Part shown: in pieces, positions 15,968 to 26,324 of the stretch
Layout: each line of letters begins with the position of its first letter
How positions within the stretch are numbered: position 1 is the first letter of the stretch
Assembly (NCBI GenBank): GCA_947628935.1
Contig: CANRBT010000003.1
Span: 1 to 37,142, forward strand
DNA length: 37,142 nucleotides
Reading direction: 5' to 3'
From: an uncultured Roseburia sp.
Lineage (GTDB): Bacteria > Bacillota > Clostridia > Lachnospirales > Lachnospiraceae
Program-made: the position numbers and the translations under genes
The notes under the pieces: generated by a model
What the model was told of the DNA's origin: nothing
Seen by the model: only the letters and a program-made list of their open reading frames with translations
The model's database searches: none

Positions 15968-16801
15968 TTATACCCCCCCCAGTGTCTTTTCGATCGTCTC
16001 CATCAGCTTGTCGTGCTCCACAGGCTTTAACAGGTAGCCCTGCGGCTGCACGGCAAGCGCCTGCGCGATCTTGGAGCGCTCCGTGACGCCGGTCAGGAAG
16101 ATGACCGGGATATCCTTGGTCGCGGGATTCTTCCTCAACTTCTCCAGCACCTGCACGCCGCTCTCCTCCGGCATCTCATAGTCCAGCAGGATGAGATCCG
16201 CCTGCTTTTTTTCGAGATACTTCAACGCCACCTTGCCGCTGACCGCGGTCGCGACCTCATACTCGCCGACCAGCTGCTTGTTGATCGTCTTGAGCATCGT
16301 CACGCTGTCGTCCACGACCAGGATCGTCTTTTTCCGCGCCGGCTCCTTTGCCGGCTGCGATCCGCTCCCGAAAGGATTGAGCAGGGACGCGAGCACGTCC
16401 TCCTCCTCCTGCGTCCGCTCGATCCCGCGGCGCGCGTTCTCCTTCAGGTACTTCGCGAACCTCACGCCGATATCCTGCGCTTTGATCGGCGTCGTCAGGA
16501 TCACATCCGCCGTGTTGGGCGCCTCACGGGTAAAATCCGAACAGCTTTCATGCGAGCCGACCACGAAAAACGGGATCGTGTCCCCGACCCGGCGCTTCAG
16601 CGCGACCATCCGATTCACCATGTCCACAGGCTCGTCATAGATACAATAACAGAACATATCAGGGTCGCAGAACTTGATATGGTTCATAATGTCGTCGATC
16701 CGCGTGGAAGTCGTCAGCAGATCCATATTGTCGCTCAGATGGGCGTAAATGTCATCGATGACCGTGTTGTTCTTCCCCGCCAGCAAAATCTTATACCGCA
16801 T
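15968..16801 (-). CDS. Double-receiver response regulator without output domain
   Basis: 277 residues. The C-terminal half (158-277) is a complete CheY-like receiver: VVDDS, phospho-acceptor D207 in LILLDYEMPEESG, T237 in FLTG, and K259 in YLLKP. The N-terminal half (1-120) looks like a receiver that has lost its acidic pocket: KILLAGKNNTVIDDI at the first strand and CYCIYDEP where the phospho-aspartate strand would be. No DNA-binding or enzymatic output domain is present, so it probably acts as a phosphorelay partner of the adjacent hybrid kinase. It begins 37 bp after the galactanase stop with no terminator between, so it may be read from the galactan operon. Confidence 0.85.
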   Translation of the reverse strand: MRYKILLAGKNNTVIDDIYAHLSDNMDLLTTSTRIDDIMNHIKFCDPDMFCYCIYDEPVDMVNRMVALKRRVGDTIPFFVVGSHESCSDFTREAPNTADVILTTPIKAQDIGVRFAKYLKENARRGIERTQEEEDVLASLLNPFGSGSQPAKEPARKKTILVVDDSVTMLKTINKQLVGEYEVATAVSGKVALKYLEKKQADLILLDYEMPEESGVQVLEKLRKNPATKDIPVIFLTGVTERSKIAQALAVQPQGYLLKPVEHDKLMETIEKTLGGV

Positions 16802-16838
16802 ACTCTCTCTTTCCTCTCCCTATGTGATCTCTTTTTTC

Positions 16839-18008
16839 TCAGGACCGCTCCGCCTGAAAATCCCGGATGAGCCGCAGCGCCGGAAGCGCGTTCCCGTCAT
16901 AGTCAAAGAGCGCCTGATTCGCCCACTCGTTGCCGCAGGGTCCCGGATCGCCCATATATTTCAGGGACGCCGGCGTCGCCCAGCCGGAACCCGGAACCGG
17001 GATCCACGCGGGCTCCCAGTAGAAAAAGCCCCGTCCCCTGCCGTCCCGGATATGGCTGATGCGGTTCAGGAAATCCTCCATAAAATCGCACTGCCCCTGC
17101 CTGGTCATCGGGTACTCGATCTTCTCCACGAGCTCCCGTCTGGTCGCATAGCCCTTGCGCTCCCCGTCCGGCAGCTTCTCGTACGCCCCGTAATCCTCCA
17201 TCGTGTAGCCCATGGAGACCTCCGCGATGATGAGGTCCTTCCCGTACCGCTCCGCGATATCGTTCATGTTGTCCGTGAGCATCTGGAGCGTCCCGTGCCA
17301 GAACGGATAGTAGGACAGACCGATGATCTCGAAGTCCTCGCCGCACGCCGTGAAATGGTCGAACCACTCCCGGTAGAGCGCATTGTTGCCGCCGTTGTCC
17401 AGATGGATCATCACGGGGATCTTTGCAAGGCGCCTGCACGCCTCATGCACGCCGGAGATCTCTCCCGCCAGCCGCATAGCGTCCGCCTTCCGCACAGCGC
17501 GGATGCCCGCGTTCACGAATCTTGCGATATTGTCGTAATGCGGCACCCGTCCCTCCGGCCAGAGCAGCCCGTTCGAGAGCTCGTTGCCGACCTGGATCAT
17601 CGAGAGGTTCACGCCGTTCTCCAAAAAAGTCCTCGTGCTCTCCAGCGTATAGTCGTAGACCGCACGCTCCAGCTCCTCGACCCCGTAAGACGCCCACGCC
17701 TTGGGCTTGATCTGCTTGCCCGGATCCGCCCAGAAATCGCTGTAATGAAAATTCAGCAGCACGGAAAATCCCGCCGCCGTCACACGCTTTGCGATCGCAA
17801 GCGTAGTCTGCAGATCGTTCTCCCCCGCGCCGTAGGACTCGCCCGTCTCCGACCGCGGGTCGTTCCAGAGGCGGATGCGGACGGTATCGACATCGTACCG
17901 TTTCAGGATCGAGAGCACATCCTCCTCCCCGCCTCCGTCGTAATACCTCGCCCCGCACCGCTCCAGCTCGAGAAGGGTAGACAGATCCATTCCTTTTACA
18001 AATCTCAT
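16839..18008 (-). CDS. ganB: Arabinogalactan endo-beta-1,4-galactanase, GH53, cytoplasmic
   Basis: 389 residues covering a complete GH53 (beta/alpha)8 barrel. Family blocks are GMDLSTLLELE, VDTVRIRLWNDP, FHYSDFWADPGKQ.KPKAW, the acid/base E143 in MIQVGNELSNGLLWPEG, GLSYYPFWHGT, and the nucleophile E263 in IIAEVSMGY. The enzyme cleaves beta-1,4-galactan and galacto-oligosaccharides. There is no signal peptide (MRFVKGMDL), whereas characterised GH53 enzymes such as B. subtilis GanB are secreted, so it probably acts on imported oligosaccharides. It follows the MreB-half-like gene by 6 bp with GGAGGTATAGCGGCGC before the ATG, and is the last sugar gene of the operon. Confidence 0.94.
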   Translation of the reverse strand: MRFVKGMDLSTLLELERCGARYYDGGGEEDVLSILKRYDVDTVRIRLWNDPRSETGESYGAGENDLQTTLAIAKRVTAAGFSVLLNFHYSDFWADPGKQIKPKAWASYGVEELERAVYDYTLESTRTFLENGVNLSMIQVGNELSNGLLWPEGRVPHYDNIARFVNAGIRAVRKADAMRLAGEISGVHEACRRLAKIPVMIHLDNGGNNALYREWFDHFTACGEDFEIIGLSYYPFWHGTLQMLTDNMNDIAERYGKDLIIAEVSMGYTMEDYGAYEKLPDGERKGYATRRELVEKIEYPMTRQGQCDFMEDFLNRISHIRDGRGRGFFYWEPAWIPVPGSGWATPASLKYMGDPGPCGNEWANQALFDYDGNALPALRLIRDFQAERS

Positions 18009-18014
18009 GCGCCG

Positions 18015-18581
18015 CTATACCTCCTGTATCATCCGAATGAGTTCCTCCCGCGAGACCCCGTAGCGCGATGCGTAGGACACCAGCTCCTTTGCGCGCTCGC
18101 GCACATAGATCTCCGGGTTATCCTTGGAAACGGAAATGATCATCTCGTACTTTTTCTGCTTCTCCTCAGATACCAGCTTTAAGAATTCGGACAACGTCTG
18201 CTTGAGCACAGTCACCTCTTTTGCCCCTGCCATGCAGAGCAGTTCCCGGTACGCCTGCAGCTCGACCTCGTTCAGCCGTCCCTTCACGCACACGCCGACC
18301 ACGGGCTTTTTCAGAAATCCCGCTTTCCCCGCCGCCTCCTGTGTGCGCGCCATGAACTCGCGGAACATGTACTCAGCCGCCTGGAGATCCGAGATACGCC
18401 CCTGATGGAGCGGAGAGATATACATCGTCCCCTCCGGGAAATCTCCTTCCGACACAGCGTTGCCGACCGCCTGCACCTGCCCTCGGGGCGAAAGCGCAAG
18501 GAGCGCCTGCTCCTTCAGCACGATGCCATGCCCTCTGACATAGATCTCAATGTCCGCCGGTTCATAGTTGATTCTTTTCAT
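18015..18581 (-). CDS. MreB N-terminal-half-like protein lacking the ATP loop
   Basis: 188 residues from the ATG at 18581 (GGGAG 8 bases upstream; the tracked start at 18596 is also possible). It aligns by eye with the first half of MreB: [18 protein letters not shown] to MreB LVFVKGKGIVVREPSVVAL; QAVGNA to [29 protein letters not shown] to [56 protein letters not shown] to [33 protein letters not shown]. The phosphate-binding DLGTANT loop is replaced by EPADIE, and the IGGGTTE half is absent, replaced by a basic helical tail. It therefore should not hydrolyse ATP. It sits tightly between lacZ (25 bp) and the galactanase (6 bp). Function unknown. Confidence 0.72.
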   Translation of the reverse strand: [188 protein letters not shown]

Positions 18582-18606
18582 ACAACCCTCTCCCATTCTT
18601 CCTGTT

Positions 18607-21693
<3,087 letters not shown>

Positions 21694-21711
21694 TTATCTG
21701 ATCCTCAGGGA

Positions 21712-22542
21712 CTACTTGACCGCGCCGGTGATACCCTCTGCAAACTGCTTCTGCAGCACGAAGAAGATGATCATCGTCGGGATCGAGCAGAACAACACGC
21801 CCAGCATCAATACCCCGTAGTCCACGGTATAGCCTGCCGCCAGGTTCGCGATCAACATCGGCATCGTCTGCGCCGCATTGTCCGTCAAAACGACCTTCGG
21901 CCACAGATAGGCGTTCCAGGCGTTCATGAACGTGATGACCGCCGCAGCCGCGTAGGTCGAGCGCATGATCGGCATATACATCTGGAAGAAAATGCGGAGC
22001 TCACTCAGACCGTCGATGCGCGCCGCCTCCATGACGTCCACAGGAAAGCTCCTGGAGTTCTGGCGGAACATCATGATCAGGAACGGCGTCGAGATCGCCG
22101 GAAGCATAAAGCCCCACACGGTATTGAGCATGTGCATACCGGAGATCATCTTGTACAGCGGGATCATCGTCGCCACCTGCGGCACCATCATGGCGAGAAG
22201 CAGAATGGAAAACACGAGATCCTTCTGCTTGTCGTGGTATAGCTCAAAGCCATAGCCCGCGAGAGAGCAGATCAGCAGTGCCACGATCGTCTGCACGAAC
22301 GCAAACAGGAAGGAATGCCCCATCGCGCTCCACAGATCCTGTCTGTCGAGCAGGTTCCTGAAATTCTCCGCGAGGTAAGTCCCGAACCAGATCCTGCCGC
22401 GCGCCACATCGACCGACTGGTTCGTCGCCGCCGTGATCATCCAGAACAGCGGAAACACGGAGATGAAGGACACAACGATCAAAAATATGTAGGACGGGAT
22501 CAGCTTGCGCTGGATATGTGAGGTCTTTCTCTTCTTAGTCAC
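21712..22542 (-). CDS. Carbohydrate ABC transporter permease (MalG type)
   Basis: Inner-membrane subunit of a CUT1 sugar importer with six predicted helices, starting with LIPSYIFLIVVSFISVFPLFWMI. The ATPase-contact (EAA) loop is EAARIDGLSELRIFFQMYMPIMRS, and the end is EGITGAVK, as usual for this family. The start is uncertain: the tracked start is a GTG at 22551, but the GTG at 22542 lies 8 bases after a TAGGTGAT ribosome-site match and is preferred (276 residues). It overlaps the MalF-type gene by 8 bp. It works with that permease and the lipoprotein at 23512. No ATP-binding subunit is encoded nearby, so a shared MsmK-type ATPase is expected. Confidence 0.92.
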   Translation of the reverse strand: MTKKRKTSHIQRKLIPSYIFLIVVSFISVFPLFWMITAATNQSVDVARGRIWFGTYLAENFRNLLDRQDLWSAMGHSFLFAFVQTIVALLICSLAGYGFELYHDKQKDLVFSILLLAMMVPQVATMIPLYKMISGMHMLNTVWGFMLPAISTPFLIMMFRQNSRSFPVDVMEAARIDGLSELRIFFQMYMPIMRSTYAAAAVITFMNAWNAYLWPKVVLTDNAAQTMPMLIANLAAGYTVDYGVLMLGVLFCSIPTMIIFFVLQKQFAEGITGAVK

Positions 22543-23431
22543 GCTTATCACCTACTTTCATGCTGATCGCGGAAAGGATCGCGACCAGAATAAAGATGAA
22601 GAACGACATCGCCGACGCATATCCGAAATTCGCAACGCCCTGTCCGAAGGAGTTGTTGTAGATATAGTGCGACATCGTGATGGTCGAATTCGCCGGACCG
22701 CCGCTCGTCAGGTTCATGGACTCGTCGAACAGCTGCAGCGTACCGTTGATCGACATGATCGCGGTCATGACGATGGTCGGCATCAAAAGCGGGACTGTGA
22801 TCCGCCAGAAGGTCTGCCAGCCGTTCGCGCCGTCGATCTTTGCCGCCTCGTACACAGAGTACTCGATGTTCTGCAAACCGGCAAGGAAGAATACCATGTT
22901 GTACCCTGTCCAGCGCCAGAGCAGGGCGATGATGATGATCGCCTTCGCGCTGCCCGCCGTGCCGAGGAAGTTATAGTTTTCCTCCAGGATCCCAAGATTC
23001 ACTAAGATGGAATTAATGAGTCCCTGTGTTGCGAACAGCGACTTGAAGATCAGCGAATAGGAAACCAGGGATGTCGCACAGGGCAGGAACACGCAGGTGC
23101 GGAAAAATCCCCTGAATTTCAGATCCTTATTGTTCAGTATCTGCGCCAGGAGCATGGCGAGGATCAGCATGATCGGCACCTGCACCAGCAGATACAAAAA
23201 CGTATTTCCAACAGAACGCATGAATAATTTGTCCTGGAACATTCGCGTATAATTGTAAACGATCGGCTCCGCCCACTGCATATTGGCGCTCGAGCCTGTC
23301 TTCAGTGAAGTGATGACTGCCTGGATGATCGGATAAAAGCTCATGACCACGATCAGAGCGGTCGCCGGTGCCAGGTACACCCAGCCCGCAATGTGCTGCT
23401 TCGAGGTCACGCTCATGCCTTTTTTCTTCAA
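22535..23431 (-). CDS. Carbohydrate ABC transporter permease (MalF type, short form)
   Basis: 298 residues with six helices. It opens with GWVYLAPATALIVVMSFYPIIQAVITSLKT, typical of short UgpA/MsmF-like permeases, and carries the coupling loop EAAKIDGANGWQTFWRITVPLLMPT. The tracked start is a TTG preceded by AAGGGGG at 8 bases; an ATG 15 bp downstream (23416) is an alternative. It follows the binding-protein gene across an 80-bp gap that holds a perfect 12-bp inverted repeat. Together with the MalG-type gene it forms the channel of importer 1, whose neighbours (GH2, GH53) suggest beta-galacto-oligosaccharides as cargo. Confidence 0.92.
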   Translation of the reverse strand: MKKKGMSVTSKQHIAGWVYLAPATALIVVMSFYPIIQAVITSLKTGSSANMQWAEPIVYNYTRMFQDKLFMRSVGNTFLYLLVQVPIMLILAMLLAQILNNKDLKFRGFFRTCVFLPCATSLVSYSLIFKSLFATQGLINSILVNLGILEENYNFLGTAGSAKAIIIIALLWRWTGYNMVFFLAGLQNIEYSVYEAAKIDGANGWQTFWRITVPLLMPTIVMTAIMSINGTLQLFDESMNLTSGGPANSTITMSHYIYNNSFGQGVANFGYASAMSFFIFILVAILSAISMKVGDKRD

Positions 23432-23452
23432 CTCCCAAACCCCCTTTTTATG

Positions 23453-23487
23453 ACAAACGGGGGACTCAAAGCGACTCCCCCGTTTGT
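23453..23487 (-). repeat. Intercistronic 12-bp inverted repeat after binding protein 1
   Basis: ACAAACGGGGGA (23453-23464) and TCCCCCGTTTGT (23476-23487) are perfect complements with an 11-base loop. Neither strand has a following T-run, so it is a strong RNA hairpin rather than an intrinsic terminator. It probably protects the abundant binding-protein mRNA from 3' decay. Confidence 0.7.
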
Positions 23488-23511
23488 ACTGTGTCCCCTA
23501 TAGATGACCGA

Positions 23512-24897
23512 TCAGTTGCCCATCTCGAAATTCAGCTGATCCTCTGCCGCCTGCAGCTCTGTCATTGTGTCTGCGCCGTTGATGATGTTGATGATCGCTG
23601 CCGCGATATACTGACGGCAGGTGTAGTGATAATCACTCTGCTCTACGACCGGCACGTTCGCACCCATCTCTACGATCTTTGCATAGATCGGGGTGTTGTT
23701 GAAGTACTCCACGCCCTGCTGATAGACGTCGGACTCGCCCGCGGAGATACAGGTCGTGATAACGCCGCCGTTCGTCAGCGCCCCGTCATAGGTCACTGTG
23801 CTCCCGCCGAAGGTGTAGGCAAGGAAATCCTTTGCAAGCTGCGCGTTCTGGCAGTTGGAGCTGATGTACAGGGAGGAGCCGCCGTTGGATGCGTAGCCCT
23901 CCTTGCCGCCGCCTTCCAGTGTCGGCATCGAGGTGATCTCCCACTTTCCGCTGTTCTCCGCCACCTGCTCGATGGTCGGGATGATCCAGTTGCCGTTCAT
24001 AACGCCTGCGACCATGTCGCCGACGATCGTCTGATCCGTGTAATCGCTCCACTCGTTCGCCAGATACAGCACGTTATTCTGCGCCATCTCGACGATCTTG
24101 TTGACGATCTCGACCAGCGTCTCGTTCTCTACGATGTAGGGCTTGCCGTCCTTGAACTGGGAGCCGCCCTCCGCCTGCAGCATCATGTACACGAGGTCAT
24201 TGCCGTCGCCGTCCATCGAGAGCAGGTACTTGCCGGTCTTGTCATAGACATCCTTGCCGATCGCGATGAACTCATCCCAGGAAATACCGGTCAGATCGTC
24301 GATCGTGTAGTTGCACTGCTCCAGAAGATCCACGCGGTATGCAAAGATGACCGTGCCGTTGTCCACCGGAAAGCCGTAGTGCGTTCCGTTGATCGTGGAG
24401 TAGGAGAGCTTCTCCTGGCTGAAATCGTCCCAGTTGACGTCCGCATCCGCCACATCGATAAATGCGTCCGGATAATCCGCCACATATCTCTGGATCCAGT
24501 GATCCTGGAACAGGAAGATATCCGGCAGCGTGCTGTAATCGCCGGAAGATCCTGCCAGCGTGATCGCATTCTCGATGTCCTCGGACTGGGACTGCTCCAC
24601 GATGTTCAGCTCGAACTCCGGATCGACGTTCGCCTTGTAGTCGTCTGCCGCCGCCTGCAGCGCCGGAATGTTAAAGCCCGCGTCCCATGCCCATGCGGTC
24701 AGGGTGTGTCCGCCCTCCGCACCTGCGTCCGCGCTGCCCGCATCCGAGGAGCCTGCGTCCGCCGCGCCCGCATCCGCACTGCCTGCGTCCGCGCTGCCTG
24801 CGTCTGAGGAGCCTGCATCGCTGCCGCCTCCGCATCCGGCTGCCATCGTCGCGATCATCGCCGTCGTCAGCATCAGTGATAATACCTTTTTCTTCAT
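23512..24897 (-). CDS. Sugar-binding lipoprotein of importer 1
   Basis: The ATG at 24897 (GGGAGGAAGAAGC upstream) gives 461 residues; the tracked start at 24942 is 15 codons too early. MKKKVLSLMLTTAMIATMAAGC is a lipoprotein signal with C22 as the lipidated residue. It is followed by a linker of about seven repeats of S/A-x-DAG (residues 26-60) and then a family 1 solute-binding domain (HTLTAWAWDAGFNIPALQAAADDYKA..., PDIFLFQDHWIQRYVADYPDAFIDV). It captures an oligosaccharide outside the membrane and delivers it to the two permeases downstream. The operon contents suggest galacto-oligosaccharides. It is the first gene after the AraC regulator, with repeat elements in its 5' region. Confidence 0.93.
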   Translation of the reverse strand: MKKKVLSLMLTTAMIATMAAGCGGGSDAGSSDAGSADAGSADAGAADAGSSDAGSADAGAEGGHTLTAWAWDAGFNIPALQAAADDYKANVDPEFELNIVEQSQSEDIENAITLAGSSGDYSTLPDIFLFQDHWIQRYVADYPDAFIDVADADVNWDDFSQEKLSYSTINGTHYGFPVDNGTVIFAYRVDLLEQCNYTIDDLTGISWDEFIAIGKDVYDKTGKYLLSMDGDGNDLVYMMLQAEGGSQFKDGKPYIVENETLVEIVNKIVEMAQNNVLYLANEWSDYTDQTIVGDMVAGVMNGNWIIPTIEQVAENSGKWEITSMPTLEGGGKEGYASNGGSSLYISSNCQNAQLAKDFLAYTFGGSTVTYDGALTNGGVITTCISAGESDVYQQGVEYFNNTPIYAKIVEMGANVPVVEQSDYHYTCRQYIAAAIINIINGADTMTELQAAEDQLNFEMGN

Positions 24898-25003
24898 GCT
24901 TCTTCCTCCCAAAATATTCATTTTGACCAATCCGAACCGCACGCGCCGGAAACTTTTTCATCAGTTTGCCAGATTTTCGTGTTTTTTTCGTTTAGTCTTA
25001 TAT

Positions 25004-25063
25004 GCATTTTAACAAATATATGCCGCATTTTGTGAGCATATTCAGAGGAAATACGCGCATTTT
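25004..25063 (-). promoter_or_regulatory. Three AAAATGC direct repeats before binding protein 1, likely AraC operator
   Basis: GCATTTT on the plus strand (AAAATGC toward the gene) occurs at 25004-25010, 25025-25031 and 25057-25063, spaced 21 and 32 bp, so all lie on about the same helix face. AraC-family activators commonly bind 21-bp-spaced direct repeats. The araC-type gene ends 17 bp upstream. TAAAAT within the proximal copy may be the -10; no good -35 is seen, consistent with activation. Confidence 0.6.
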
Positions 25064-25079
25064 CGACCATCACTGAGCA

Positions 25080-26030
25080 TTACCAACCCTTCAGCGCAGA
25101 AATCCGGTAATTTAAGAGCTTATTTTCGTAATTTCCCGCGCTGATCTTCCACTGATAAGGCGAGGTTCCCAGAAATTTCTTAAAGTTCCGGTTAAAGGTA
25201 GACGTCGTGGAAAAGCCGACCTTCTGCGCCACCATGTCCATCGAGTCGCCGCTCCTTTTCATCAGGTCGCACGCCTTCTGGACGCGCATAAAATTGATAT
25301 AATCTACCGGCGACATGTTCATACAGGCTTCAAAGACGCGCCGGAAATGCGTCTCGCTCATGTGGCACGCTTTTGCCAGCTCCTCCACGCGGATCATGTG
25401 CATGTATTCCGCCTCCACATATTCCAGCGCCGCGCCGATCTTTGCCACGCCCACAGCCCTGTGCACGCCGCTCTCCGGCGCGGCCATAACGCCCTCCTGC
25501 CCGTTCACCCGCAGAAGCTCCGTCAGAAACGCGAGCAGCAGCCCCTTCACGCTGTCGTTGTAATTCGTCCGCTTTTCGCGCATCTCCTCCATGATCATGC
25601 GCGCGAGCGTTGCAAGGCTGCGGTTCTCCCACTCGTGCAGAAACAGCGCCGTGCGGTTCAGCTTCTCCAGCAGGCTGTGCCGGTACAGATCGCTTCCCTG
25701 GTACAGCTCGGGCATAAGCGCCGGAAGATCGAGATAGAGATACTCCCAAAAGCTGGGACCCTCCCCGGGGGCGCTTCTGGTCGTGTGCGGGTAATTGGCA
25801 GGGATCACGCTGAGCATGGCGGGCTGATAGGGCATCGCCTGCTCGTCCAGCACCAGCTCGCCGGTCCCGCTCCTGCAGCAGCCGATCTCCATCAGATTGT
25901 GAAAGTGGAGTCCCGTCTCCCCCACTCCGTAGTTGCGCACCCAGCTCTCCCCGAGCAGCGCCAGCACATACTCGTTCTGCGGTATCTCATAGAACCGCAG
26001 CTCCATCGTTCCCGCTTTCTTTTTCTTCAT
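25080..26030 (-). CDS. AraC-family transcriptional regulator with cupin sensor domain
   Basis: The tracked start at 26054 is a TTG inside the upstream terminator; the ATG at 26030, with GGGGGA upstream, gives 316 residues. The N-terminal cupin-like domain (LHFHNLMEIGCCRSGTGELVLDEQAMPYQPAMLSVIPANYPHTT) is the sugar-sensing type. The C-terminal 100 residues hold two helix-turn-helix units: RVEELAKACHMSETHFRRVFEACMNMSPVDYINFMRVQKA and SMDMVAQKVGFSTTSTFNRNFKKFLGTSPYQWK. It directly precedes, in the same direction, the importer-1/galactan operon and most likely activates it through the AAAATGC repeats. Confidence 0.93.
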   Translation of the reverse strand: MKKKKAGTMELRFYEIPQNEYVLALLGESWVRNYGVGETGLHFHNLMEIGCCRSGTGELVLDEQAMPYQPAMLSVIPANYPHTTRSAPGEGPSFWEYLYLDLPALMPELYQGSDLYRHSLLEKLNRTALFLHEWENRSLATLARMIMEEMREKRTNYNDSVKGLLLAFLTELLRVNGQEGVMAAPESGVHRAVGVAKIGAALEYVEAEYMHMIRVEELAKACHMSETHFRRVFEACMNMSPVDYINFMRVQKACDLMKRSGDSMDMVAQKVGFSTTSTFNRNFKKFLGTSPYQWKISAGNYENKLLNYRISALKGW

Positions 26031-26052
26031 CCGAATCCCCCAAAAAATCCCC

Positions 26053-26093
26053 AAAAAGGGGGCTGTCGCCGCAAAGCGTCTCCGACAGTCCCC
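26053..26093 (-). terminator. Rho-independent terminator after the LacI-linked sugar operon
   Basis: Minus strand: GGGGACTGTCG pairs with CGACAGCCCCC (11 bp with one wobble, 14-base loop), followed by TTTTT. It lies 13 bp after the zinc-ribbon stop and separates that operon from araC. Confidence 0.85.
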
Positions 26094-26105
26094 TTCTCTC
26101 AGGCT

Positions 26106-26324
26106 CTAATCAAAATCAAATTTGGTAAACCGATCCATCATCGCGCGATAGCGAAAGCGGATCATCTCATTCTTCTCCAGCACATCCTCCTCCGTGCCAA
26201 CGTACTGGCAGCGAAGGCAGTAGTACTCTTTTTTGTCCTTATCATAGAACATATCAATGTCGAGATCGCGCATAAAGCACGAGGGACACCGGTAATTTAG
26301 TTTGCCCTTTCCAGATTGAGCCAT
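26106..26324 (-). CDS. Small zinc-ribbon protein
   Basis: 72 residues with two CxxC knuckles: YRCPSCFMRD and YYCLRCQYVG, 21 residues between the first cysteines of each pair. This is a classic zinc ribbon. The acidic C-terminal half (EEDVLEKNEMIRFRYRAMMDRFTKFDFD) is probably helical. A strong AAGGAGG site lies 10 bases before the ATG, inside the 3' end of the preceding gene; the genes overlap by 28 bp and are likely coupled in translation. The function is unknown; it could bind nucleic acid or be a partner of the large protein encoded upstream. It is the last gene before a terminator. Confidence 0.85.
   Translation of the reverse strand: MAQSGKGKLNYRCPSCFMRDLDIDMFYDKDKKEYYCLRCQYVGTEEDVLEKNEMIRFRYRAMMDRFTKFDFD

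Noticed and set aside
16749-18182. 477-residue plus-strand ORF over the galactanase
   Set aside because: Antisense shadow of GH53, which has both catalytic residues and a good start.
18015-18581. YueI/DUF1694 family protein
   Set aside because: First impression from size only; the ordered matches to MreB blocks fit far better.
18015-18581. Pseudogene remnant of a full MreB
   Set aside because: The frame is open, has a ribosome site and tight operon spacing, and no remnant of the second half lies downstream, so an intact short gene is more likely.
23368-24807. 479-residue plus-strand ORF over binding protein 1
   Set aside because: Its repeated C-terminal CVRAARIRGACVRRARIR is just the antisense of the DAG linker repeats.
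24700-24835. CRISPR-like or tandem non-coding repeats
   Set aside because: The repetition is in-frame coding sequence for the DAG linker of the lipoprotein.
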